Assembly: GCA_963664945.1 (NCBI GenBank)
Contig: OY761822.1
Coordinates: 2,604,001-2,668,000, forward strand
Direction of reading: 5' to 3'
DNA: 64,000 bases
From: UBA6522 sp963664945
Lineage (GTDB): Bacteria > Pseudomonadota > Gammaproteobacteria > Steroidobacterales > Rariloculaceae
Position 1 is the stretch's first letter; every line of letters begins with the position of its first letter. The notes under the pieces are model-generated. The model made no database searches, was not told the DNA's origin, and saw nothing but the letters and a program-made list of their open reading frames with translations. This document shows positions 34,896-44,900 of this stretch, one piece after another. The position numbers were made by a program, and so were the translations under genes.

Positions 34896-36029
34896 GTTGG
34901 GATTACTTCCGTGGAACTGTGGCAACAGCTTGGATCGGCCGGGGGAGGGTCAAGGCGTGTCCGCCAAGACTCCCCGGCTGCGCTGGCTGCCTGTAACGCA
35001 TCGAAAGCTTCGAGAATCACTCGTCGCGTGCGGTACTCGCCGTGCTCCGCCTCGTCTTTTTGGCGGACGATGGGAAAGGTGTCCATGATATAGGCTGCCG
35101 CGTCCCTGGGTGTGGCGAACCACGCTTCGAGGGCTGCGAGTTCCTCGGGCGTCTCGTCCCGCGGGCAACCGTCAGTGCGCCGTGCGGGCCGCCAGTTACC
35201 ACGTTCGTCTGCGGGCAAGTATAGGCGGAACAACAAGGCATCAAGCTCGCAGCGGAGTAGGAATCGACGTTCCTTGTTCCAGCGGAACGGCGGGCCTTCC
35301 CAGCCGAGGTCGTGTGCAAAGCCCACAAGGTCATGGGCGGTATAACTCAGTTCAAGGACGCGGGGAACGATCAGTTCAACATAGGTTTGGCCGCCGCACG
35401 CCTCTCGAAGGAAGGCTTCGGGGGGCAGGACGGGAAGTTGTTTGACAATGAAGAAGTTCATGTAGACGCCGCCGACTGACAATCGTGCGGTCCAGTCGAG
35501 CGCGGCACTATTCACGGTTACCAGAACCAGTGCCGAAGCGACAGCTTTCGAGTTCTTGTAATCGACTATGGATGCGCTATGTCCGATACCGCTCGTCGGT
35601 AGGTCTGCCGAGAAAGCGGTACGCTCGTCTGTTGACCGAGCAATGCACCGGAATGTTTGGAGCCATCCCTTGTAACTGATGTCAAGTACTGGAGCTTTGT
35701 TGCTCACGGCTGTTCCTCTGATGACGGAGAAGATCGCTGTTCTCCAATTGGTTGGGGCTGCAATGTCCCGGAAAACGATGAACCAACCGAAATCGTTGTA
35801 CCAGAATCGCCTACTCCTGCGATCGGGATCATCGCGAAGATCCCGGTTCTCGCGTCGGTCGCGCGCGTGATCTTCCGGAGAGCGATCTGCGAGCGAGAAG
35901 TAAGTAGTCCTCGGCACGAATGCCCGGCAGCCTTTCGGAAGGATCGTTGACGCGGCGTAGCAGATCGGCAGGCAACAATCCTCCCTCGGAACGGATCGTC
36001 TGAAACCCCTGTGCGCTGCGTTTGGCCAT
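34892..36029 (-). pseudogene. Eco57I/DrmMI-like DNA methyltransferase, internally deleted and frameshifted
   Basis: Remnant of a large N6-adenine methylase of the type seen in class 1 DISARM. The start (ATG 36029, one base after the SNF2 stop) reads F-Q-T-I-R-S-E-G-G-L-L-P-A-D-L-L and G-I-R-A-E-D-Y, the family's N-terminus. About 45 codons in, the protein-like reading moves to another frame (34892-35917) and continues with R-R-F-W-Y-N-D-F-G-W-F-I-V-F-R-D-I, the C-terminal target-recognition part, to the end. Full-length relatives exceed 1000 residues, so the whole catalytic region with the N-P-P-Y motif is missing. It cannot methylate DNA. Confidence 0.8.
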
Positions 36030-36030
36030 G

Positions 36031-38712
36031 TCAGTTCAGCGGTGGGAGCAGGACGAAGGCGCCCAGGATATCCACGGGCAGTACGGGTTCGATGGCGGCG
36101 CGGCTTCTCCTGGTTCCGGGAGTTGGGGCCCCGGAGGCAGCGCGCACACGTCTGTGGGCGGCAAGCTGCGCCTCAGCCCGCTCGCTCGCCACGGGCGCGA
36201 GCATTGACTGAATCTGTTCCAGCGACGGCAGGAGCATGTGGTTCAACTGCTGCTGTATTGCGGATGGCAGCATGTTTCCCGAAGGCCGGGCCGACAAGAG
36301 TTGATCGCCTTCAGACGGCGGCAGCCAACAAGGCGCCGCGGCAGTGCCGGTGAAGGCCAGCGGGACGATTTCTTCGCACAGAATCCTGTCGTGGCTCCTG
36401 CCATTGCCCGCTCCAGAGCTTCCGCCCCGAGCGGTGCCCCGTATTTGAAAGCGAAATCTCGTGACGAGCAGCGTTGTTCGTTCGGCCACTGCGGACGTGA
36501 AAATTGCCCCGCAGCGCGAAGCGACGCGCGCTCCGTTTCGGGATTCCGAGTCCAGCGCCTGGTCCAGAATCCAACTTGCGAGACCCTCAATGATTGGACT
36601 GGTGCGTCCCAGATACTTTGCCCCGTCGGGGACAGGCAGATCGAAGCACCCCGAGAAGGACTTGTCCTGTCCGATGGCTTGTCTCAGAGAACGGGGCGTC
36701 TCCTTGCCGATGTTGACCGAGATCTGGCTTGTGCCGAGTGGTCCGGTGGCGCTGAAGGGTACGTTTGCGGCGTAAAGAACGTCGCTCAAGAAACGGGCCA
36801 CGTCGGTGCTGTTTCCAATGGCCTCGCGTACATTTTCGAGTTCCTCCTGCACTTCCTCGGGTTTCAGTGATCGCTGGGCAAAGCGCGAGCGGCTCGCCTT
36901 CTCGCGGTCGCGAGCGTTGTCCCATTCATCATGGAGCGCTTGCTTCTGCGCGGCGATCTCGTCAATGAAATCCAGGCTGATCTGTTGCGGAGACGCGCCC
37001 GCTTCGTGCCTGAATAACGCCCCTTCGAACAGCGCCTCAGCGATCTGGGCGCTTGTGCCGGGTACCGCGACGGTGACCCCGAGATCGTTCTTTATGCTCT
37101 TGTGCTTGCGGATGAGCACATCGAGGATGATGCCATCGACCGGGTTTCTGTCCCCGTAGTAGGTGATGACGCGTACCTCTGGCCTCTTCTGCCCGAACCG
37201 GTCAACCCGGCCTTCCCGCTGCTCGTGCCGCGTGGGATTCCATGCCAGATCGTAGTGCAGTACGGCGTCGAAGTGGTCCTGAAGGTTGATTCCCTCGGAA
37301 AGGCAATCGGTGCAGACGAGCACGTATTTGCCCCCGTCGGCGGCCAGCGATGCGATGCGCGTCTCGCGCTCGGCGGGCGGAAGGCGGCCGGTCACTGCCT
37401 CGACGCGGACTGTCTTCGGAAGGGACTCGCGGAGGTTTGTCGCGACGTAGTCTGCTGTATCGACGAAGCGGCAGAAGATGATCGGATGGAATCCGGCCTT
37501 CAGGAATGACCGAATCTCGCGAGCTGCGCCTTGGAGCTTCAGGTCCTCCGTGGAACTCAATGCCTCGGCGCGCCGCGCAAGTTCCAGCAGCCTGCGGTGT
37601 GTTGCGTCGCGATTTCGCCCCGTGTCGGAACCGGGGACGATGTCGTCGAAGAGTTTGCGATAGGCAGGGCTCGGCGAGTAGGTGACCTCCTTGTCCTGCC
37701 GTTCGGGGAATGGAGTATTGGCGTCGAGATAGCGACGAATGTCGGTGCGTCGGCGCTGAACCAGGTGCCGCGCGAGTTGCCGGCGGATTCCAGCGCGTTC
37801 CGCCTTACCGGCGTCCGTAGGCAGGTTGACAAAATTTGAATCGAGCAGGCTGAGGAGCGAGCGGAATGCCTCTTCATTGCCGCTGTGCGGCGTTGCCGTC
37901 ACGAGCAGAATGTGGCGCTCGCGATTGGCGGTCAGGCGCTTTAGCAGTTCGTGGCGCTGCTGACGGCCTCGGCCCGCGCCCCCGGCGAGGGTGCACCCGT
38001 GGGCTTCGTCCACGATCACGAATTCAGGGCACTTCAGCGCGAAATCTTCGGCCCGTTTCACCGCCTTTATGAAGTCCGTGGAAACTACGGTGAATGGATG
38101 CCGTTCAAAGACGGATTCGCCGATGCGCAGATCCCGCTCGAGTCGCGTGATGGTGCTGGAAAGCACCAGTTCCGCCTCGATGTGGAATTTCTCCTCCAGT
38201 TCCCGCTGCCACTGCTCGGCGAGATGCGGTGGACACAGGACCGTCATGCGGCGGATTTCGCCGCGGTCGAGCAATTCGCGGGCGACCAGGCACGCCTCGA
38301 TCGTCTTGCCGGTCCCCACGTCGTCAGCAATGAGCATGCGGACCGGATTCAACTTGAGCGCCATCATCAGCGGTACAAGCTGGTAGGGTCGAGGCTCGAC
38401 GGCGACCCGGCCAAAACTGCGGAATGGGCCAGCCGCCGCGCGGGTAGAAAGGCGGGCTGCGTCGCGGAGCAGGCGACCCGAGTGGAAGTCGCCAAGGTCC
38501 TTGTGGGAAGGTAGCGGGAATTTCGCGGATCGCACTGGCTCGATCGCCGGGAGGATGCCGGTCAACTCTTCGTCGCGTCCACTTACCGGGCGCAGCATCA
38601 GAAGCTCGTCATCGGAATCGGGCAGGACCACCCATTCACGTCCGCGGGCATGGACGAGTGTTCCCGGTCTTGAGAGCGATGTGGAGCTCACGGATGGGGT
38701 CACGCGCTTCAT
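36031..38712 (-). CDS. SNF2-family helicase (DrmD-like)
   Basis: Superfamily 2 ATPase of 893 residues, intact. Motif I D-V-G-T-G-K-T at 131-137, DEAH box at 235-238 (V-I-V-D-E-A-H), motif III V-T-A-T-P-H-S-G-N, and in lobe 2 G-I-N-L-Q-D, L-A-W-N-P-T-R-H-E-Q-R-E-G-R-V-D-R-F-G-Q. The long C-terminal part (from about 560) has no catalytic motifs. The combination with an Eco57I-type methylase one base downstream is the drmD-drmMI arrangement of class 1 DISARM. The start overlaps the preceding unknown gene as ATGA. Confidence 0.88.
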   Translation of the reverse strand: MKRVTPSVSSTSLSRPGTLVHARGREWVVLPDSDDELLMLRPVSGRDEELTGILPAIEPVRSAKFPLPSHKDLGDFHSGRLLRDAARLSTRAAAGPFRSFGRVAVEPRPYQLVPLMMALKLNPVRMLIADDVGTGKTIEACLVARELLDRGEIRRMTVLCPPHLAEQWQRELEEKFHIEAELVLSSTITRLERDLRIGESVFERHPFTVVSTDFIKAVKRAEDFALKCPEFVIVDEAHGCTLAGGAGRGRQQRHELLKRLTANRERHILLVTATPHSGNEEAFRSLLSLLDSNFVNLPTDAGKAERAGIRRQLARHLVQRRRTDIRRYLDANTPFPERQDKEVTYSPSPAYRKLFDDIVPGSDTGRNRDATHRRLLELARRAEALSSTEDLKLQGAAREIRSFLKAGFHPIIFCRFVDTADYVATNLRESLPKTVRVEAVTGRLPPAERETRIASLAADGGKYVLVCTDCLSEGINLQDHFDAVLHYDLAWNPTRHEQREGRVDRFGQKRPEVRVITYYGDRNPVDGIILDVLIRKHKSIKNDLGVTVAVPGTSAQIAEALFEGALFRHEAGASPQQISLDFIDEIAAQKQALHDEWDNARDREKASRSRFAQRSLKPEEVQEELENVREAIGNSTDVARFLSDVLYAANVPFSATGPLGTSQISVNIGKETPRSLRQAIGQDKSFSGCFDLPVPDGAKYLGRTSPIIEGLASWILDQALDSESRNGARVASRCGAIFTSAVAERTTLLVTRFRFQIRGTARGGSSGAGNGRSHDRILCEEIVPLAFTGTAAAPCWLPPSEGDQLLSARPSGNMLPSAIQQQLNHMLLPSLEQIQSMLAPVASERAEAQLAAHRRVRAASGAPTPGTRRSRAAIEPVLPVDILGAFVLLPPLN

Positions 38713-39650
38713 AACGGCAGGTGCGGGCCGATGTAGCCGATTTCGATTGCCTGGGTTGCGGCGTCGAAAAAGAGGTGGATGCGGCCGTTATTGCCGTAAC
38801 GGGCATGCCACTCGAATATCCGAAAGCCACCGTTCTGAGACGGAAATCTTCGCGCGGCCAGGAGTGTCGGGTTGTTCCGAATATTGGTGCCCTCCCGCGT
38901 AACTTTAGTTTTCCAGTCGGGAGCCGGTCCTCCCGTGATAGCCCACTCGTCCGCAGATTGGCTGATAAGTACGAGCTTCCCGACTATGACCGAAAACAGG
39001 CCTGCTGAGCGTCGGAGGTTTTCCTCAACGCCGGGACCGAAACCAAGGTTGGGAAATACTGTCTGGCGATTCTCCCATAACGCCGTGGGATCGCTGCCAG
39101 CAATCATCCGGTGTTGGTGCTGCTTGGTTATTTCCGTTGCATGGAGGGGAATCGAAACGTTGTCGATTTCCTCCCTGGTTTCCTCAAAGCGCGCATTTGG
39201 CCCGAGTTCCAGAAAGCGCACCGTGAGTCTGCTGTGGTTCCAGTCCGGTTGCGAGGGGAAACTGATCGATATCCAGTCGGCGATGGCGCACAGCAGGAGC
39301 GGTTTTCCTTCCTCGTGCGGTGGGCTTAGGCTCTCGCAACCAAGAAATCGCTCCTGAATCCGGGCGGTGACGTCCTGCAAGAGCGGGAGCTTCGAAGCCA
39401 GTCTGACGAAGAAAAGAAATTCGTCCCGTTGACCGCCACGCTGGAGATCGATATATGCGTCCCAAAGCGAATAATCGTCCAGAAAAAAAGTCTCGTAAGG
39501 GGAGCGCTCCATCCTCAGCGCAGACCGGACGACGCCCTCGTTAACAAGTTCAGCCATGCCATGAGCGAGCCCCATGAGCCAACCGGCAATCTCATCGCGT
39601 TGTCTTTGGCCCACGCGAAGGCTTGCGTGGTTGAGCACCATTTTCCGCAT
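38709..39650 (-). CDS. Unrecognised defence-island protein
   Basis: A 313-residue soluble protein that I do not recognise. Residues 1-130 look helical with Y-E-T-F-F-L-D-D-Y-S-L-W-D-A-Y and F-V-R-L-A-S-K-L-P-L-L. The C-terminal 60 residues are richer in strand and carry a distinctive R-I-F-E-W-H-A-R-Y-G-N-N-G-R-I-H-L-F and I-E-I-G-Y-I-G-P-H-L-P. No signal peptide or membrane span. The ATG at 39650 follows the ATPase stop by one base, and its stop overlaps the SNF2 start, so it is translated within the operon. It probably acts with the DUF262 and ATPase proteins. Confidence 0.75.
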   Translation of the reverse strand: MRKMVLNHASLRVGQRQRDEIAGWLMGLAHGMAELVNEGVVRSALRMERSPYETFFLDDYSLWDAYIDLQRGGQRDEFLFFVRLASKLPLLQDVTARIQERFLGCESLSPPHEEGKPLLLCAIADWISISFPSQPDWNHSRLTVRFLELGPNARFEETREEIDNVSIPLHATEITKQHQHRMIAGSDPTALWENRQTVFPNLGFGPGVEENLRRSAGLFSVIVGKLVLISQSADEWAITGGPAPDWKTKVTREGTNIRNNPTLLAARRFPSQNGGFRIFEWHARYGNNGRIHLFFDAATQAIEIGYIGPHLPL

Positions 39651-39651
39651 G

Positions 39652-40785
39652 TTAGGACTTAGGCGCGATGAGTCGGGCCAAATTCTCTTCGTGTTGGTCG
39701 AAGAAACCGTCAGGCCATGCCGAAAGTCGGCCATCCTCATTGAGCGACGGTGAAGTCACGACGGTCTTTCCGTTCTGTCGTTCGAAATAGTGGAATGCGG
39801 CTTGTTGCGGTGAGATCAGCCCGTCCCGAACGGCAATTCGAACGCCGTCCATGAAGTGATCGCTATGAGTCTCAATTACTATCTGGACGCCTGCCAGGGA
39901 CGCGCGAACAGCGAGTTCGGCGAGCTTGGTCTGCCCTCTAGGATGCAGATGCGCCTCCGGGTTCTCGACGATGCACAATGATGCCCTCGGCGCCAGGAGT
40001 GCGGTTAACACTGGTAGCGTGTACGACAATCCAAAGCCCACGTTCATGGCCCGGTATACCCGAGTTCGAACGTCGTTGGGACGCTCAAACGAAAAGCCTG
40101 CAATTATGGCGTCCGCGCTCTTGATGGTCTCCAGTTGAAGATGAGATCCCGGCGTCACCTTTTGCAACCAATAGTCGATTATCTCGATGAGCCGTCGACT
40201 GGGCAGTCCTGGAGGGCATCGCGGATCGGACGCTGACAACAATTCGTCCTGACACGCTTGAAGATAGTTCACGGCATACTCGCCGCGCGTGCCCAGTTCG
40301 CCCTCGCGGGCATGAACTTCCGAATGTGTGTAGAGCTTTCTCGGACCAAGCCGTTCGGCGCTCACGTAGATCAGATTGCCGCCAAGAGGAGGCGTCCCTT
40401 TCCACTCGTCCAGCATCATTGACCTACTTTGTGTCGCTGGAGCATCCCGTTGAATTCGAAGCTCTTCGGCGGTCCTCGAATAGTCGAACGAGAGGGAGCA
40501 GGGACGTCGACCGTCGCTTCCATCGAGGGTGAACTTGACGACATCTTCGGCGGCATCCTCGAACAGCACATCCTGACCGGTACCAAGGTCGGCGAGACTT
40601 CCGCCCAAAACCAATCTTCCCCTCTCCAGTTCACCTGAAGTAAAGGACTGGCGCAAAACCAGCATGGCCTGAATGAAGCTGCTCTTGCCCATTCCGTTCA
40701 AGCCACACAGTAAGTTCAAGCCGGTAGTTGGCACATCCAAGTCCTCAAAGCACTTGAAGTTTCTAATTCTGATCCGGCACATCAT
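39652..40785 (-). CDS. AAA ATPase, DUF3696 type
   Basis: ABC/SMC-like ATPase of 377 residues. Walker A G-L-N-G-M-G-K-S at 28-35 after the R-I-R-N-F-K-C-F-E opening; a Walker B region with I-V-E-N-P-E-A-H-L-H-P-R-G-Q near 280; V-I-E-T-H-S-D-H-F-M-D-G-V-R-I-A-V with the switch His; then the DUF3696-type end (F-H-Y-F-E-R). The Walker B Asp-Glu is replaced by Glu-Asn, common in this family. The start is an ATGATG overlapping the DUF262 stop. It lacks a TOPRIM domain, so it needs a separate effector. Confidence 0.88.
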   Translation of the reverse strand: MMCRIRIRNFKCFEDLDVPTTGLNLLCGLNGMGKSSFIQAMLVLRQSFTSGELERGRLVLGGSLADLGTGQDVLFEDAAEDVVKFTLDGSDGRRPCSLSFDYSRTAEELRIQRDAPATQSRSMMLDEWKGTPPLGGNLIYVSAERLGPRKLYTHSEVHAREGELGTRGEYAVNYLQACQDELLSASDPRCPPGLPSRRLIEIIDYWLQKVTPGSHLQLETIKSADAIIAGFSFERPNDVRTRVYRAMNVGFGLSYTLPVLTALLAPRASLCIVENPEAHLHPRGQTKLAELAVRASLAGVQIVIETHSDHFMDGVRIAVRDGLISPQQAAFHYFERQNGKTVVTSPSLNEDGRLSAWPDGFFDQHEENLARLIAPKS

Positions 40786-41936
40786 CGCAGACAGCCCTTT
40801 ATCAACTCATCGATAGTGCGAAATCGCTTTCTGACGCGCACGGGATCGCCGGTTGCGTAGGAGATTGCCTCGTCGAACCCTGAATCCTCGTTCATCGTGG
40901 AAATAAATCGATTGATTACTAACTGCCGGTTGTTCACCAAGGCTCTTATTTGCTCTGGCGTGCATCTGGCCAAGCCAACTCCCCACGCTTCAAAGAGTGC
41001 CCTGTTGACGGGGTTTTTGCGTTGCCCTGAAGCGTAGAGTTTCCTGAACGCTTCATCCTTGAAGACATCGAAAGCGGTTTGCATAGCTTTTCTGAAGTCC
41101 TTCTCCAGTTCCGCGCGTCGATCAGCATCCATCGAATTGATCGTCTTCATGGCGTTGCCAAGGTGTGTGTCAAGATCGCTGGCGCGATATTGCTCCCATG
41201 AGTCGATATGGAATGCAAGAAATCTCAGTACGCACTCTCTGTCGCCCATGCGTTTGTTGCTTATAGCCCCGCTTGTCGCGGTGAGAAATTCTTCTGTCTC
41301 CGCAAGTTCTTTCAGGTAGGCGCGAACTGGTCCCGGGTGTAGTGCGTGCCGGATTTCCTGACCGTTGAGTGGCTTTCCACCAGTATTGATTCGGCGAAAG
41401 ATGTTGAACATCACCTCCTCCGGTGTCCCCGGTTCGATGACATTCACTACGAACTGAGTCTCGTCTATCCGGCGTTGCATCTGGCGGGGAAGGCCGCTAT
41501 ACGTCGCGCCTTCCAGTTTCTGGAGATACTCAAGATGAGAGAGGCGAAATTGGTCCGTGACATAGTCGTAAATGGTGGAGATCCGTTGAACGCCGTCTAC
41601 CACGGACCAAGTGTCGTTTTCGTCAGCGGCCACATAGAAGACAGGGATGGGAATACGCAGGAGCAGCGATTCAATCAGCCGGCTTTTGCGCGTGTTGTCC
41701 CAGATTCCCGCCAAACGCTGGAAGTCCGGCGCGAGGTCGATTTCACCATGGCTTATGCGGGAGATAAGGAGATCGACGAGTATCGGGGTCGTTCGGACCT
41801 TGATCTTCTCTGGATCGAAGGGGCGCTTGATCTGAGCGATATCCTCCCGCTCGTCTTCAAGGCCGCCTCCCCGATCTTCGTCTTCCTCCAGGGTGCTGTC
41901 CGTTGGAACGGCGACTGTTTCCATGGCAGAACTCAT
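40782..41936 (-). CDS. DUF262 (GmrSD N-domain-like, ParB-fold) protein
   Basis: A 384-residue protein. The DUF262 core runs from about 50: I-S-H-G-E-I-D-L-A-P-D-F-Q-R, then L-I-E-S-L-L-L-R-I-P-I-P-V-F and S-V-V-D-G-V-Q-R-I-S-T, which is the DGxQR motif at 114-118. F-R-R-I-N-T-G-G-K-P-L-N-G-Q-E-I-R follows. In GmrSD and BrxU this domain uses NTP to drive a DUF1524 nuclease; no DUF1524 H-x-x-P motif is seen here, so the C-terminal half is a different partner domain. The ATG at 41936 has a GGAAGG ribosome site. It overlaps the ATPase start by four bases. Confidence 0.88.
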   Translation of the reverse strand: MSSAMETVAVPTDSTLEEDEDRGGGLEDEREDIAQIKRPFDPEKIKVRTTPILVDLLISRISHGEIDLAPDFQRLAGIWDNTRKSRLIESLLLRIPIPVFYVAADENDTWSVVDGVQRISTIYDYVTDQFRLSHLEYLQKLEGATYSGLPRQMQRRIDETQFVVNVIEPGTPEEVMFNIFRRINTGGKPLNGQEIRHALHPGPVRAYLKELAETEEFLTATSGAISNKRMGDRECVLRFLAFHIDSWEQYRASDLDTHLGNAMKTINSMDADRRAELEKDFRKAMQTAFDVFKDEAFRKLYASGQRKNPVNRALFEAWGVGLARCTPEQIRALVNNRQLVINRFISTMNEDSGFDEAISYATGDPVRVRKRFRTIDELIKGCLR

Positions 41937-41953
41937 CGGTGACACCCTTCCGA

Positions 41954-44900
41954 TTATTCGTTGGGAACGCCAAAGACGTCGGGATGGCGGCGGAACACAG
42001 CTAACCACTCCGCCGCGTGGTGAAAGCGTATCACGATATAGCCGAATTCGATCAGGGCTTGAGTGATGCGGTCGTCATCACGGATCTGGTCTGGGGTATC
42101 GTGGGGTGGGCCGTCGATGTATACGGCGGCGTTGGACTCCCCGTAGTAGAAGTCCGGGCGTGTGAATACTTGCGGAATCCGGTACTGGGCGTCGCTGGGC
42201 AGGCGAAGGCCGAGTGAGTCCACCCTGTCGAGCCAGTCTTCCTCAAGGCGGCTGTCGCAGCGTCGGCGGAGCGCGGTCAGTCGCTCTGCCCGGCTGCCGG
42301 CGCCTCCTGCGGGATGGCACTCGGATCGAGACAGTTCAGCCAGGAAGTCGCGGGTCGACGCGCGGTCCAGGTATAGGTGGTCCGGCTGGTTGCCGTAGTC
42401 CAGCAAGCACTCGTAACAAGCTCGCCCACACTGGTGGTCCGCACAGTCTTCCAACGTGTTCGGATCGTAGTGGCAGATTTCCAGTGCCCGCCGCGCAAGT
42501 TCGGGCAGGGTCGCCGCATTTTCGGCGAGGTGGCGGAGCACGCCCGCGCCGCCTTCGGAGCCCTCGTAGAACAGGAGTTCCTTCCTGACTTCCCGCGAGG
42601 GCAAAGCCTCGCAGGAAAGCTCGCGGGGTTCGATCTGAAAGTGCTGCTGGATGGCCTGCTTGAAGGCGGCTTGCAGGCTGGCCGTCACCTCTTTAGACCG
42701 GATAGGCTCGAAACGCATGACCAGTGCGTTCTTGGTGTCCTTCACATATGGCACGACGCGCTGCATTCGCCCGTTGGAGGCGGCGTCCTCCTTGTCGCTT
42801 GTATCGGCCCGGTTGCTCGACCAGTAACCCCGTTCCAGGTCGAGAACGATGCTTGTCTCGCTGATCAAGCCACCCCTGATTGATCCGATACAGGTCTGCC
42901 GCGTCACCATAGTGCAGGCTGACGACCCGTACGCCACCGCTGTGGACCTGCGCGTCCTGCCGGTCCACTCTACCGTTGACGTCGGGAAAGCGATAAGCAG
43001 TTGCGAGGTCGTAGCCGAAGCGCTGACGTTCTTCTTCGTCACAGGTAATTCGCTGAGCGAGCTTCAAGTTTACGTTCTGCATTCGCACGAGGCTGTCGAT
43101 TCGGCACGGCGGGTCCGGAGGGGAGCCGCATCGGTCGCAGGCTTCAGCCAGATTCGTGTCGCCGTCCTCGATGTGACGGTAAGCGCATTGCTCGCAGCGC
43201 TTCATGGTGTCCGTTCCGAGTTCGTGCGTGTCTTCGATGGACGAGGAACCGAAGTCGAGGTTGACCCTGCTCACACGGTAGCGGGCGCCTTCGTGATAGA
43301 CCAGCGCGCGGGGGCCGAACTCGGAAATAGCCAGGAAACGCGACAGGTTAATGAATTCAGAACGCTCGATATTCCTGCGCCTTCCCGGTACATACGCGGA
43401 AATCGGCAAGCGCGGAAAATTGTAGCCGGGAAGGAATCCCTCTGTCGCAAAGTGGCGATAGGAATAGAAGTCACCCTGGAAAATCCCGGCCGATTCCGTC
43501 AACAACTTGATCTGCCTCTCGGCCTGGCCGCGAAGCCGAGTCGAGTGGGCGCGGTCCGCCTGGGACCGAGACAGGTCAAGAATGATGGAATGATGAAGTT
43601 CCCGTTGCCTAACGGCGGCGCGATAAAGGCTGCGCCAGCGCTCGCAGGCGGAGTCGAAGCTGCGTTCGATCTGTTGTAGCAACTCGTCCATCCAGCCATC
43701 GTGGAACCAGGGTGTGTCTTCGAGAACCGGGCGAATCTCTCCGATCACCGCTTCGGCTCGGCGCCGCGCCGCCGCTCGATGGCCCGGTTTGCGCAGTTCG
43801 TCTCTCAACGCCGATTTGACAGGCAGCGAGAGCAACTGGCTCGTTGATTCGAGACTAAGCACGTCCGCCAGCGTTTTGCCCATATCAAGTAAGGCTGCCT
43901 CCATCCATATCGCATGGACGTGCGAGCGCATGAGGTCGCGATTGCGCAGATCGATGCGGGGCGGCGTCACGGATCCCGCGACCATGCTGGCCGGTCGGCG
44001 GTAGAAGTACTGGTCGTGCGGGCTGCGACCGGCGCAATACGTGAAAACCAGCGCAGGCTGGCCGCCGCGGCCCGCGCGTCCGCTACGCTGCGCGTAGTTC
44101 GCAGGCGTGGGCGGGACGTTGCGCAGATTCACGAGATTGAGCTGTGCGATGTCGACGCCGAGTTCCATTGTTGGTGAGCAGAACAGCAACGGCAACCATC
44201 CTTCCCGAAAGCGCTCTTCCCGTTCCTCCCGCTCTTCCGGGGTAACCTGAGCCGTGTGCTCACGAGCTTCAAAAACGCAATTCAGATCAACGAAACGTCG
44301 GTAGCACTCGACGAAATATGGATTCACCTCCGCTGGAAGTCCGCCTTCTTCGAGCAAACGCAAGCGATCAACAGGGCGGGATTGGCCGTCTCCGGGCAAC
44401 CACCGCAGTGCGTCGGGGTTGAGTTGGAAGCCCGGCGTATCGTCCCCTTCTCGTAGCGTTCGATTTCCGGACCTGGCCTTTCTCCCCATGCCGCTGCGGA
44501 CCTGTTCGACGATGCCGTATCGTTTCAGGGCGAAAAACAAAAATCGGATGATTTCCTCAAGGTCCGACTGCGCCAGGGCTGGGCGCTCCGGCGAATACGT
44601 GCTGGCGACCTGTTTCAGATAGCGCCCGTACGCGCTACGGGGCGAAATGAAAACGTCATCTCGATTTCGTTTTTTCGGCGGACGGGTACGAGGCCAGGCG
44701 ACGCCGGAATTCGTGAGTTCCCGTTCGTCATCCAGGTACCAGACGGTCCCCTCAAGCAGCCGTGGCTTGGTCTGCTCGACAAGATCGTGTTGCTTCCGTG
44801 GGTCCAATGCGTCCACCTTGATTGCCTTCGAGCGTCTGAGCCAATCGAGCAGTGTTCGCAGGATTTCCCCGCGAGCGGTCGTGGGGAGCAGGCGGAGCGC

